A DNA stretch of 64,000 nt from Parietaria judaica (lineage: Eukaryota > Streptophyta > Magnoliopsida > Rosales > Urticaceae): contig OX940869.1 in the NCBI GenBank assembly GCA_954871525.1, forward strand, positions 18,070,001 to 18,134,000, in the 5' to 3' direction. The translations under genes and the position numbers were made by a program. This document shows, piece after piece, positions 1 through 10,592 of the stretch. The notes under the pieces were generated by a model. That model was not told where the DNA came from. It did not search any database and saw only the letters and a list, made by a program, of their open reading frames with translations. Each line of letters starts with the position of its first letter. The stretch's first letter is position 1.

Positions 1-1
1 G

Positions 2-1117
2 TCGAGAAGAGCCAACACGGCTCCGGCACCTGACCCGACAGCACCCCCGCCAAACGACGGACTGAGAAACGAAGTCCAGACTCTAAGAAGAGAGCTGAGA
101 GAGCTCGCCGCCGCCAATAGCACTGATCCTGCCAAACGAAGTATGGCGGAGGGAATCATCTCCCATCTCGCAAGCCACCTACTCGACGAAGATCTCAGCG
201 GAGACCTCCGATTCCCGCTAAATCTCATCTACGACGGCACGATAGATCCCACATACCATCTGGTGCAATACCAGTTTGCCATGCGGGTAAAGAGATGCTC
301 GCCCTCCACAATGTGCCAGGCGTTCTGCCTCACCCTTGCCGGACCGGCCTTCGAATGGTACCAACGACTCCCCAAAGGGTCGATTGAATCCTTTGAAGAG
401 CTGAAGGATCGCTTCATATCCCGCTTCTCTAGCTCGATCACGCAGCGAAAAGGAAAATCGTACCTATTGTCCCTCAAGAAGCGCAAAGACGAGTCTCTCC
501 AGGCTTACTGGAAAAGATTCACGGAGGAGGCAAATAAAGTCGTTAGCTATACCGACGATGACGCCGTCAACGCAGTAATCGACGGCCTCCCGGTGAGCGA
601 ATTCACAGGCTCCCTTGTCGAGAAGAGACCTGCTTCCATGGCCGAACTAATGGCTAGGGCGGCAGAAGACATCGCCGCCGACGAATACTTCGTCAGTCGA
701 AGCCAACTCAGCCTAGACGAGCAAAGCCGGAACGACCAAAGGAGAAATGATGACGAGCCTCAAAGAAAGAGGCAACGCTAGCAGCCGAACTCTAAAGGGC
801 GACAACAGCGCCCTAAGCGAGCCGAGGGTTTCTGCAAGGACGCAAACTACACCCCGCTAACTGTGTCACCGACAATGATTTTCAACCTCCACAAAGAGAA
901 GTTCGGCTTCCCACAACCTCTTCCCAGGAAGGCCAACCGAGACAAAGATCGGTACTGCGAATATCACCAGGATCACGGCCACTTGACGTTAGAATGCTGG
1001 CAACTAAGGAAACAAATCGAGCAGCTCATCCAGGACGGACAGTTAAAAGAATTCGTCAAGAAACACGTGGCAGGAAGCGGGAAAGCCAGTAACCCTCTGC
1101 CTCGAGAAGGTGAATAA
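2..1117 (+). pseudogene. gag: Gag of Tat element A, 5' partial, with internal stops
   Basis: Gag forms the virus-like particle and packages RNA. The frame is already open at base 2, so the start lies outside the window. The retrotransposon gag core (FEWYQRLPKGSIESFEEL, about 350-400) is followed by a C2HC zinc knuckle near 955-1010 (YCEYHQDHGHLTLECWQL). A TAG at 779-781 and a TAA at 1115-1117 interrupt the frame. At the second, element B has CAA, so it looks like a C-to-T change. Reading continues in the same frame into protease, as expected for a single gag-pol frame. The closest relative in the window is the gag of element B (38090-39435). Confidence 0.9.
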
Positions 1118-1978
1118 CCCCAAGACGATCACAAGCCTCGCCAAGACGAAGAGCAAACCAAAGGCAAAGCTCCCCAGTATCATGTTGTATCCAACAACAA
1201 GCGAAAGAGATACGCCCGAGCCCTGGAAAGTGACAGCGAGGAACACCAGATCAACCTCACGAACCTAACCAGTTCTACGACGGTGCTTCTTTGCCAAGCC
1301 ATCACTTTCACAGAAGAAGAGGCTCAACGAATCTCACACCCTCACAACGACGCCATCGTGATAGAGACGCTGATCGCCAACAACCGAATCAGGCGAGTAT
1401 TGATCGACAATGGAAGCTCGGCTGACGTTATCTTTAAGACCGCCCTGGAACGCATGAGTCTTGGAGGACTCGTCCCGACGCCCATCATGACCCCGCTCTA
1501 TGGCTTCAATGGAAAACCGGTCTTTGCCGATGGAGCCATCGACCTCCCAACAACATTCGGATCCGAAGATAGGGCCATGGTCACCAAAATGATCCGGTAT
1601 CTCGTGGAGGACCAACCATCGTCCTAAAACATCATCATGGGAAGGCTGTCTCTCAACAAACTCCAGGCCATCGCCTCCACCTTCCACTTGCTCGTAAAAT
1701 TTCCCACGGAAAACGGGATCGAAATCCTAAGGGGAAGCCAACGGGAATCCAGAACCTGTTACGCCCAAGGAACAAAAACCGGGAAGAGCGAGTTGGTCAT
1801 CCACACGATCCAACAGCTAAATGAAAATCTCACCCCCGGTTCCGAGAAGGCACAGATGTTCGGCGAGCTCGACCCAAGAGACGCAAGGCGCAAACCCATG
1901 ATGGAACCCTCTTTCGATGTGACAACGGTCACCCTGGATGAAGAAAAGCCAGAAAGGACCGTTTCAGTCGGCGCCTAG
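1118..1978 (+). pseudogene. Aspartic protease region of Tat element A
   Basis: This part of pol cuts the Gag-Pol polyprotein. The catalytic loop reads LIDNGSSADVIF near 1396-1431, the D-x-G-S/T-SA pattern of plant gypsy proteases, here with N at the middle position. The flanking text ITFTEEEAQRISHPHNDAIV is shared with element B. The frame is the same as gag. It is broken by TAA at 1625-1627 and TAG at 1976-1978, both readable as CAA/CAG decay. The region from about 1640 to 1978 links protease to reverse transcriptase and has no recognisable catalytic motif. Confidence 0.82.
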
Positions 1979-3420
1979 TTGCCCGTCATGATTAAAACAC
2001 AACTGGCCACCTTTCTGCGAGAGTTCAAGGGCGTTTTCGCCTGGTCACATGCCGACATGCCAAGCATCGACCCCGAAATCACCGTCCACAGACTCAATAT
2101 CGAGAAAGGAAGGGCACCCAAAGTACAACGACAACGGGCCTTTAATCCCGAAAGATATCAAGCCATCAACGACGAAGTCAACAAACTCATCACGGCGGAC
2201 TTCATCATAGAAGTCACGTACCCGGAGTGGGTGTCCAACGTCGTGATGGTAAAAAAGCCCAATGGCAAATGGCGAATCTGCATAGACTATTCCGACCTCA
2301 ACACGGCATGTCCAAAGGATTGTTTTCCTCTCTCGAGGATCGATCAGCTAGTAGACGCGACCGCCGGCCACCAGCTCATGAGCATGATGGACTCTTATTC
2401 GGGATACAACCAAATCTGAATGCACGAGACCAACCTGATACACACCACGTTCATCACCGACCGCGGTCTCTACTGTTACAAAGTCATGCTCTTTGGGCTT
2501 AAGAACGCTGGAGCCACGTACCAGCGCTTGGTCAATTGGATGTTCGCCCTGCTGATCGGGAAAACAATGGAAGTCTATGTCGACGACATGATCGTCAAAA
2601 GCCTTAAAGAAGCCGACCATGTCAAAGACCTTCGAGAAACCTTCACTCTCCTCCGAAGGTACCAGATGAAACTGAACCTCGCCAAGTGCGCGTTCGGGGT
2701 CGAGTAGGGAAGTTCCTGGGAATCATCGTCAACCGACGAGGAATAGAAGTAAACCCCGAAAAATTCCAGGCTCTAATCGAAATGAAGAGCCCCAGAAGAA
2801 TCAAGGAAGTACAAAGCCTCAACGGATGCATCAACGTCCTAGGGCGATTCGTGTCAAAGGCCACAGACCGGTGCCAGCCGTTCTTCCAGGCCCTCAAAGG
2901 CGGGAAGAATTTCGTGTGGAACGAGAAATGCGAAGCCGCTTTCCAGGAACTGAAAGCCTACCTCAGGTCACTGCATTTATTGTCAAAACCAAAAGACGAT
3001 GAGGCCCTGTTCCTCTACCTCTCCATCTCAACCAGGGCCGTCAGCGCGGTCTTGGTACGAGAAGAAGAAAAGAAGCAGATGCCGGTCTACTACGTCAGCA
3101 AAGCTCTCCTTGACGACGAGACCCGCTACACGCAGATCGAAAAGCTGGCGCTCATGCTGATCACCACAGCAAAGAAGCTCCGCCCGTACTTCCAAGCTCA
3201 CCAAATCATAGTAAGGACGGAGCACCCGGTTCGAAAGGCACTCCTCAAAGGTACCTCATCACGAATGGCGATCTGGTCACAAGAATTGGGGGAATACGGT
3301 GTGGAGTACCAGCCCCAAATCGCCATAAAAGCGCAGGCAGTAGCAGACTTCATCGCCGAATTCACATACGATGCAGAGGTCGAGACCGAAGAAGAGCTCG
3401 ACAGGCTGCCCCAAACAGCC
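1979..3420 (+). pseudogene. Reverse transcriptase and first RNase H of Tat element A
   Basis: RT copies genomic RNA to cDNA; RNase H removes the RNA. RT blocks are visible in order: WRICIDYSDLNTACPKD (about 2270-2325), SGYNQI, and the catalytic YVDDMIVKS (about 2575-2600) with both aspartates present. The usual R in the NQIR-MHE block is a TGA stop at 2417-2419 (CGA in element B). A one-base loss near 2705 shifts the frame, compared with B. RNase H follows (FVWNEKCEAAF about 2910, then VYYVSKALLDDETRY and RTEHPV). The product would be dead because of the stop and the shift, although the catalytic residues survive. Confidence 0.9.
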
Positions 3421-3450
3421 AAACGGAAATCGAGCCCCAACGGTCCCGCC

Positions 3451-3835
3451 TGGAGCCTCCACGTTGACAGCGCCTCCAACACCAATGGCTCAGGGGCAGG
3501 TATTCTGCTTACCCACCCCGAAGGAGGAAAACTATGCTACGCTATCCGATTCGGGTTCAGCGCCACAAACAACGAGGCGGAATATGAGGCGCTGTTGGCC
3601 GGACTTCAGATCGCTCAAAAACTCGAAGCGAAAAACCTGAGGATCTACTGTGACTCTCAACTGATCGTAAAGCAAGTAGAAGGCGAGTACCAGGCTAAAG
3701 AAGAAAATATGGCAGCCTACCTCGCAGAAACGCTGCATCGCTTGGAGTTCTTAGCATGGTATGTGATCACTCAAATACCTCGAGCTGAGAACTTCAAGGC
3801 CGACACATTAGCCAGAATGGCATCAGGAGCTGACA
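3451..3835 (+). CDS. Second, archaeal-type RNase H domain (aRNH) of Tat element A
   Basis: This open segment lies in the same frame as the preceding RNase H (open from 2686 to 4182). It starts WSLHVDSASNTNGSGAG and continues NNEAEYEALLAGL, IYCDSQLIVKQV and IPRAENFKADTLA. The D-E-D series and the final AD-x-LA motif are those of RNase HI of the archaeal/plant type. Tat/Ogre-group elements are known to carry it as a second RNase H between the first RNase H and integrase. This is a domain of a polyprotein and not a separate gene; upstream stops mean it is unlikely to be made. Confidence 0.85.
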
Positions 3836-4902
3836 ACGAGGAGCTAGGCAAAGTTCCAGTCGAAGCCCTCGAGTGCCCGTCCATCAGGAAAAGCCAAATC
3901 CTTGCCATCACCAGCGAAGAAGAAAACAACTGGATGTCGCATATCATCAAGTACTTAGAGCGTGGCATTCTCCCCGCCGATCGAAACAAAGCACGACAAC
4001 TTAAGCTCCGGGCAACGAGATATGTGATGCACGACGACAATCTTTACAAACGCGGTTTCATGCAACCTCTTCTCAAGTGTCTTCCCCGGGACGACGCAGA
4101 TCTCGTCCTCCGAGAAATCCATGAAGGAATCTGTGGCAACCACTATGCCGGACGATCTCTGGCCCTCAAAGCCCTCAAATAAGGCTATTTTTGTCGACCC
4201 TCATAAAAGACGCGAATGAGATCTCCCGCAAATGTGACAATTAAATGCCAACGGTTTGCCAAGGTACCTCACCTACCTGCAGTCCCATTGTGTCCGGTAA
4301 TGGTCCCTCGACCATTCGCCAAGTAGGGAATCGACCTGATCGGGAAGCTACCGAAAGCCCCAGGAGGCGTCGAGTACGCGATAGTGGCCATCGACTACTT
4401 TACCAAGTGGGTTCGAGGCAGAACCAATCGCAAAAATCAGACAGAAAAACACGACGAACTTCATATGGCGCAACATCATCTGTCGGCACGGGATCCTCGC
4501 CTCGCTGATAACCGACAACGGGAAACAGTTCGACAATATCGACCTCCGAGCTTTCTGCCAAGATCTTGGAATCAACAACACTTACTCGTCACCCGTCTAC
4601 CCCCAGGCGAACGGTCAAGTAGAGTCAGTCAATAAAGACATCAAGACCATCCTGAAAAGGAAACTCGATGAAAAGAAGGGCAAATGGGCGGAAGAATTGC
4701 CCTTAGTACTCTGGGCCTATCGGACTACCACGTGCAACGCCACTGATTAGACCCCGTTCGCTCTAACCTATGGAGTCGAGGTAGTCATCCCCGCTGAGAT
4801 AAGCATCCCCTCGCCGCGAGTCGAGTTCTTCGATGAAGAACGCAATGACGAGGCGATGAGACAAGAGCTTGACCTCCTCGAAGAAAAGCGAAATGAAGCA
4901 TA
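3836..4902 (+). pseudogene. Integrase of Tat element A, part 1 (cut by copia 1)
   Basis: Integrase inserts the cDNA into the chromosome. The zinc-binding N-terminus is in the frame that ends at 4182 (HEGICGNHYAG, then a stop). The core follows with shifts: VAIDYFTKWV about 4387 holds the first catalytic D, ITDNGKQFDN about 4509 the second, and PQANGQVESVNK about 4603 the E. A TAG at 4748-4750 breaks it again. The text stops at EEKRNEA where copia 1 is inserted and resumes at 15050 as YTRLVAQKRIVERYYN, in register once one copy of the 5-bp duplication is removed. Confidence 0.88.
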
Positions 4903-7637
4903 TGTTGGACATATGTGTCCTTAAACAATATATTTTATCCATTTGTAAAATATTATGACAAGTCGTTGAATAAAGATGATACTTATTATGATAATCTTAT
5001 TATAGTTTCTGGTAGAGTAAAATAGAATTTTTGATCCTTAGTTCATAAAGGATGCAATTATGAATTATTATCACAACAGAGTCAATGTGAAGAAGAATTA
5101 ATAATCATAATAAATGAACTTAAAATTTCCGTGACCTGATTAACTGGGTGGGAGCCCATTAATCGTATAAGGTCATTAATGTGACTAAGTGACAATCCTA
5201 TTCTGGATTTTGTGTGTGTCACATTCACTAGAAGTGCATTAAGTATGAAATGTCTTCATACTGGACTGGACCTGACTTAAACTCCGGAAGTTATCATATA
5301 AGACCGTCACTGATAACCTGGAGTTGAGTCACTAGTAGATGATCAAATGGATATTCGATCTAAGTCCTGAGTGATCTTGAGTCCAAGCTGCTGGCTTGAT
5401 TGTTCTTTGATTTAACCGTTAAAGAACACGAAATATTACCGCTGTTCCCAACACTATTATTTTGGGAACATGATAGTCAGCAGTAAGGGTAGCTTGGTCA
5501 TAGACATGGGCATCACACAGCTCTCTTCAGAGTGATGATGATTCCCTTGATTGTCGGTGGTGAGAAGTGAGAGGTACCCGTGCGCAACTTATGAATCAAA
5601 ACCATAAGTGGGTTACTCATAATATTACTGACTGAGTCAAGGATGAAAATGCAATGAGGAGCATAACGGTAGAAACCGCCTGCTCGTGTGTGGATCATCA
5701 AGTGAAAGATCAATAACCCGAATTTGATTGTATCAATGGTCACCCTGCTGTTATAAAGGGAATAATATATACCGTATCACTAAAGAGTGCAGCCTCGGGT
5801 CTATAGTGGAATCACTTCGAGGTTTGACGAATAACTAGCAGTTCGTTAGAGCTTAAGTGATACGGGTCCATGGTCCCCAGGATAGCTCCGTAACGGATGA
5901 TACGTACGTGATTAAAATACATTTTGGATAATGTTTAATCATTTGGCTTGACTTATAAAACTGAAAGGTCTGTGGCAGACGTCAGATAGTTTTATCGTTA
6001 GCGTGGCAAAAGTACCATATTTTGGTACACGAAATTAACGGATAAAAGAAAGTTAGAATTTAGATTTTCTATTAGCACCATGTTGTTGGAAATTAAATTC
6101 TAACCAACTTTGCTTTTTGAACCAAGTCCTTACGACTTACGGTTAGTGATTTATGGATTATTTAAGTTTGTGATCGGTTCGATAAACTTTGAAATTAAAT
6201 CACATGTCACGAATTTAAATGATGGTGTGGAACCATGACATTTTAATGTGTGATATTGAGATCAGGAAATATTAATATAATTTAATTATTTGGATTTAAT
6301 TATTAATATCTTATTAATAATTAATTAATAATTAATAGATTTATATTAATAAATAAAAATATATATTTATATGTGTAAATTCGAATTAGGGTTTCATATA
6401 TGAAACCCTACCTATATTCGAATGGTATGATTTGGTCTTTCCGAATTTGCGGCATAAGTACCAAATGTTTTGGTATTTTAGCAAATCCCTAAAATCAATA
6501 TTATCCATTGGATCGGTTATGATTTAATATCAACCGTTGGATTAGGATATTGATAAATTCGAAATTAATAACTTGGTGACCAAGTTTCATTTTTCGAATT
6601 TGGTTAATTAATTATATCCGTTAGATCGGTCTAAGATTTAATCTTTACAGTCGGATTGAAAATTAATTAATTATATATATTTATATATTTTCGAATTATG
6701 GTTTATGGATAAATTCGAAATTGTTTTTTAATAAATCTTTTTATATTTGATTTTATCCTAAAATAATTTGATCCATTAGATCGGTTTAAAGATTTATCTC
6801 AACCGTTGGATCTAGATAATGATAATTCGAATTTTAATATATATATATATATATATAATTCGAATTTTATAAAGATAAGAAGATAAGATTGGATTTTGAT
6901 TTTATCCTAATCTTTCTTATTTAACTAAATCCCTAATTAATTATATCCGTTGGATTTAGATAAAATTAAATCTGGACCATTGGATTAAGATAATTAATTA
7001 TATTTAATATATGAAATTCAAAAATTAGGGAGGAAATTTCTCCAATTCGGTTACGGTTTGAGCCTATAAATAGGAGGCTCATTCTACACATTTTCACACC
7101 TTTCCCCAGAGAAAAATTCAAACTCTCCCTCTCCCTCAGGGTCTGCGAATTTTCTCTCTGATCTCTCTTTTCTGGTGCGGCTTAGGAGACTATTTCTCCG
7201 GAAGCTTAAAAAGAACCATCAGTTAAAATTTTGCGACGGAGTCCTACCGGCGAAGCCCACGCTTCGGTACGAGGATTCCAGGAGAATATCCCGGAAGATC
7301 ACGGGAGTTTCCCTCAGCACCGGCGGAGCCCTGCCCGATTCAGAACGCGCAGCCGGAAGTTGTCAATAGAGGTACGGCCTTATGCATTGGGTTAATAAAT
7401 GCAACCATTTACTGCTTTCTATTTATTTCCTATTATGACTAGATTATTAATAACGATATATGAATATTAAATTACATAATATTTATCAGATCTTGGAAAT
7501 GGTTATTATCCGATATCCGGACCGTTGGACGGATAACAAGTTATTCCGCTTTAAATTAATTTTTAAATGTTACCCGGACGGTTCAGAGGTACAATTCGTG
7601 ATAATTTTTCAAGGAATCCGAGACGTGATTCCCAACA
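4903..7637 (+). repeat. 5' LTR of copia 1
   Basis: 2735 bp, starting TGTTGGACATATGTGTCC and ending ATTCCCAACA. It closely matches 12337-15049. It is very AT-rich, with many runs of AATTAATTA and TATATA and a recurring motif of the kind CCRTTGGAT. The main promoter signals lie near 7065. Most of the 2.7 kb has no open frame. Confidence 0.95.
7065..7072 (+). promoter_or_regulatory. TATA box of copia 1 5' LTR
   Basis: TATAAATA lies inside a short inverted repeat (GAGCC...GGCTC). Transcription would start about 30 bp on, near 7100, in the CT-rich stretch before the CTCTCCCTCTCCCTC block. The 3' LTR has the same site at 14476-14483. Confidence 0.7.
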
Positions 7638-7639
7638 AT

Positions 7640-7651
7640 TGGTATCAGAGC
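7640..7651 (+). promoter_or_regulatory. Primer-binding site of copia 1 (initiator tRNA-Met type)
   Basis: TGGTATCAGAGC, two bases after the 5' LTR. This is the standard plant copia site complementary to the 3' end of initiator methionine tRNA, where minus-strand DNA synthesis begins. Confidence 0.95.
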
Positions 7652-9500
7652 CATGGTTCAAGGATAAATAATTACGTAATTTAATTAATGGGTTTAAGAA
7701 CGAATTATTTGATGAATAAAATTAATTATTTAAAATTGAAATTTTGAATTTCTAGATATTTTAAATATTAATTTAAAATAAGAAAATTACCCGACCCGAA
7801 TAATCGGACCGGGTGGTTGGACCGGGCTGCCCTTGGCAGCTTAGCCCGAGAATGGCGCGAACAGGGGCTGCCGCTGCAGCCCCAGGTTGTTCGTCAGGGC
7901 AAAGCCCACGGGCAAAGCCCTCGCCAAGGCCACTCGGCCAGGGCAAGGGCACCCGTGTAGGCCTGGCGGGCTGGCCGCATGCCACGCTGCCTGGCAGCGG
8001 TATGGGCCTACTGGCCCAGCCCGAAGGGCTCGGGTACTGCCCTGGCCCACCCGTGTGCTATCCCTGCCCATTCCACGGGAATGTGGGCCCAGGCTTAAGC
8101 CCGGAGGGCCCACGTGCAATTTTTATGTGGGTGGGATTTTTTATTCCGACCCGGATCCCGTGGATTAATTATTATAAATGAAATTAATATTTATGAATTA
8201 AAATTAATTATGATTAATTAATGTGAATTAAAATATGGATGTTATTTCCGGATAAATAACATTGTCTTATTTTAATTAATTCATAAAATTAACTATGGAT
8301 GTTATTTAATAATTAAATAACATTGTCTTATTTAATAAATTAAAATATGGATGATAATATTCGAAGAATAATATCATTGTCTTATTTTAATATTTCATAA
8401 ATAATTATTAAAGGGCATTAAAATGTTTAATGATAATTCTTAAAGAATAAGTATCATTAACATAAAATTATAAATATTCATCATAGATATAATTTGTTAT
8501 AACCTATTTTCATAACCCTCAAACATAGTGCCTATGTTTAGATCATTATTAATATATCTATATAGGATAGATATAAATAATAAAGAGTAAATGTAAAAGT
8601 GTTAATTATTTGTCGGAAAAATTTCAAACGTACAACCTTGCCTAAGGAAGAGGGAATTAAAAGTGGGGCCGGTTCACCATCCACTTCTGGGTGACCGGAT
8701 AGGACCCCTCCCATCGACCTGTAGAGAGTACGGTTTGATCAATCACTACCGATGAAATAATAAACACATTTTTTAGGGCTTATTTAAAATTACGTGTCGT
8801 AATAAATAAAGCCAAAATATAAACTTTTAATGTGTCATTAATAGACAGTTTATATAATAAGTTTTTATAACTTAGAAATTAAAAACGTTATTTCCTATAA
8901 ACAATGGCAAGTATAGAATAAAACAAAGGTCTCCATTATTACTGTCACAAGGTCTGCTAACCACACCGCCTCGAGTCACCCTAGTGTGTCCATTCCCTAA
9001 GGAAGGTGTGCTTGTGGAAGGTTTGACACCGTGATAGTTCCAAAAGAATATGAGGATGGAGGAATCTTGGAAATGGACCTCGAGTCACCCTAGAGTGACC
9101 ATTCCCTAAGGACGACGTTTCCAAGAGGATCCCGAGAACCGAAAATAATGGGTTAAGCTTGCATGGAAGTTGGTGCTTCCTGACCATCTATGGTGATAAT
9201 TAATAATCATAGAGGACTTTTGTAGTTCTTGTTATGAATATTAATTAAGTTTATGACTAAAACTTAGTTTAACCAAACTACACGGTTGATACCGCGAGTC
9301 ACCCTAGAGTGACCATGCCACTAAGGACGGCAACGACGTGTATAGTCGGTTAAATTATCACGAAATAGTTAAAAGGGTTTATTTAACGTTTTTCCCAGAA
9401 CATGTTTGCATCATGTAACTATTTCAAATAAAATATTTTCTAAACATTCTACCTATAATAAAGTTTAATAAGTTTCTTTTTCAATGCCAGTTAATATGTC
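7652..9500 (+). other. Long untranslated leader of copia 1
   Basis: About 1.85 kb between the primer-binding site and the usual gag start, without a coherent gene. It holds a GC-rich block at about 7780-8165, AT-rich DNA, and three copies of a hairpin-forming motif at 8973, 9082 and 9296. Copia 2 keeps the same leader in reverse at 54500-56350. The match between the two ends near 9500, just before the gag start of copia 2. Confidence 0.75.
8973..9325 (+). repeat. Three copies of a palindrome-bearing motif in the copia 1 leader
   Basis: The core GAGTCACCCTAGAGTGACC starts at 9082 and 9296, with a variant at 8973 (GTGTGTCC at its end). Each is followed by ATTCCCTAAGGA or a close variant. The core can fold with a GTCAC/GTGAC stem. 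Copia 2 has all three copies in the same order. Confidence 0.85.
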
Positions 9501-10592
9501 TAAAGCTATTAATGTCTCGGATGATGAAAAAGATTCGGTCAACTCTGGTTCTCCATTTGAGTTTGAGCTACCGATATTTGAAGAAGGCAGTGCTTGGTTC
9601 AAGTCTGATAATGAATATGAGTTACTCAGTTTCTTATTATACCAGTATCCAAACAAAAGTCAATCCTTCAAAGATTCGGTACTCAAAGCCTAGATGGGTG
9701 AAATTAAGAGACTAATGAAAAAGGTGAACAAAGTAACGGCTCTAGTCACTCAAGCAATGGCAAAAGATAACAAACGAAACACTGAATCGATAGCTGAACC
9801 CGGAAGAAAAGAAAGAAAAGTAGGTTTTTTTTTGCAATGTGCTTCCAATGTGGAACAATGAAGAGAGTGCCAGGTCAGCTGCGATGCAGACTGCACATAA
9901 GTTCACAAAAGGGTAAGACCTTTTCTGAATACGAAATTAGTTTTTTATTGGAGAGATTCAAATCTCATATCCATAGATTAAAATTCTAAACATTGCAAAT
10001 GTTTTTCATGACAGAAGTTGCTTCTGCAAAGAAGAAAAACGGAAATGGAGCTTTATGCATTGAATGCTGGCTCAAACCAAGAGCAAAAGGGGCACATAAT
10101 GTGCCGAGAACATCTGCGGGCTTGGAGAGGTAATGACTCTTCTGTTAACCCCGAAATTAGTTTTTTATTGGAGAGATTCAAATATCAGATCCATAGATTA
10201 AAATACTAACGCTTGTTCATTTTCTTTTCAGGATTCAGCAGGAGCTCTGTTGATGAGAACTCAGCAGGAAACGAAAGCAGCTAGTACTCGAGTGTCTCGA
10301 AGAAGGAAGCATGCTTTAAGTTTATATTCGATTTAAGTTTATTGTTATTATTAATGTTGCATTGTTAAAACCTCGTTTTATTTTGGATATTGATTGCATG
10401 GAATGATTCTTAATTAATAAAGTTTTTACATGTTTCGAATTATTTTGCAATATCCAGATAAATATAGTGACAGTTATTTTTGTTTCATCTATAGTCTTTA
10501 ATTACTCTAATTGATTTATTTAGATCAAATGTCATTTTTAATCATGATGATTAATAGAGAATGAAATTAGAGGAAATTATTCACAAATGGGA
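9501..10592 (+). other. Foreign segment in copia 1 with two intron-like units, in place of gag-protease-integrase
   Basis: Similarity to copia 2 stops near 9500 and resumes near 10593, so these 1.1 kb are not shared. The first part is open from 9484 for 69 codons (an acidic reading with SDDEKDSVNSGSPFEFEL). Two 102-bp units, 9913-10014 and 10130-10231, start GTAAG/GTAATG and end ACAG/TTTTCAG. Both contain GAAATTAGTTTTTTATTGG and a CTAA(A/C) branch-like site, and look like introns. An AATAAA lies at 10416-10421. I do not recognise the protein. The segment could be a captured host gene end with introns kept, or a lineage-specific insert; the reading frame across the junctions is not continuous. 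Confidence 0.5.

Noticed and set aside
1..4902. Possible integrated plant pararetrovirus
   Set aside because: There is integrase, an LTR, a PPT and a second RNase H, and no movement protein, so this is a Ty3/gypsy element.
5513..5743. Short frame repeated in all copia 1-family LTRs (also near 12947, 50770, 58262)
   Set aside because: It is conserved only because the LTRs are copies of each other; it lies upstream of the promoter and has no known domain.
7813..8181. Gly/Pro/Ala-rich frames on both strands in the copia 1 leader
   Set aside because: They reflect GC-rich DNA without stops; no domain, and the place is an untranslated leader.
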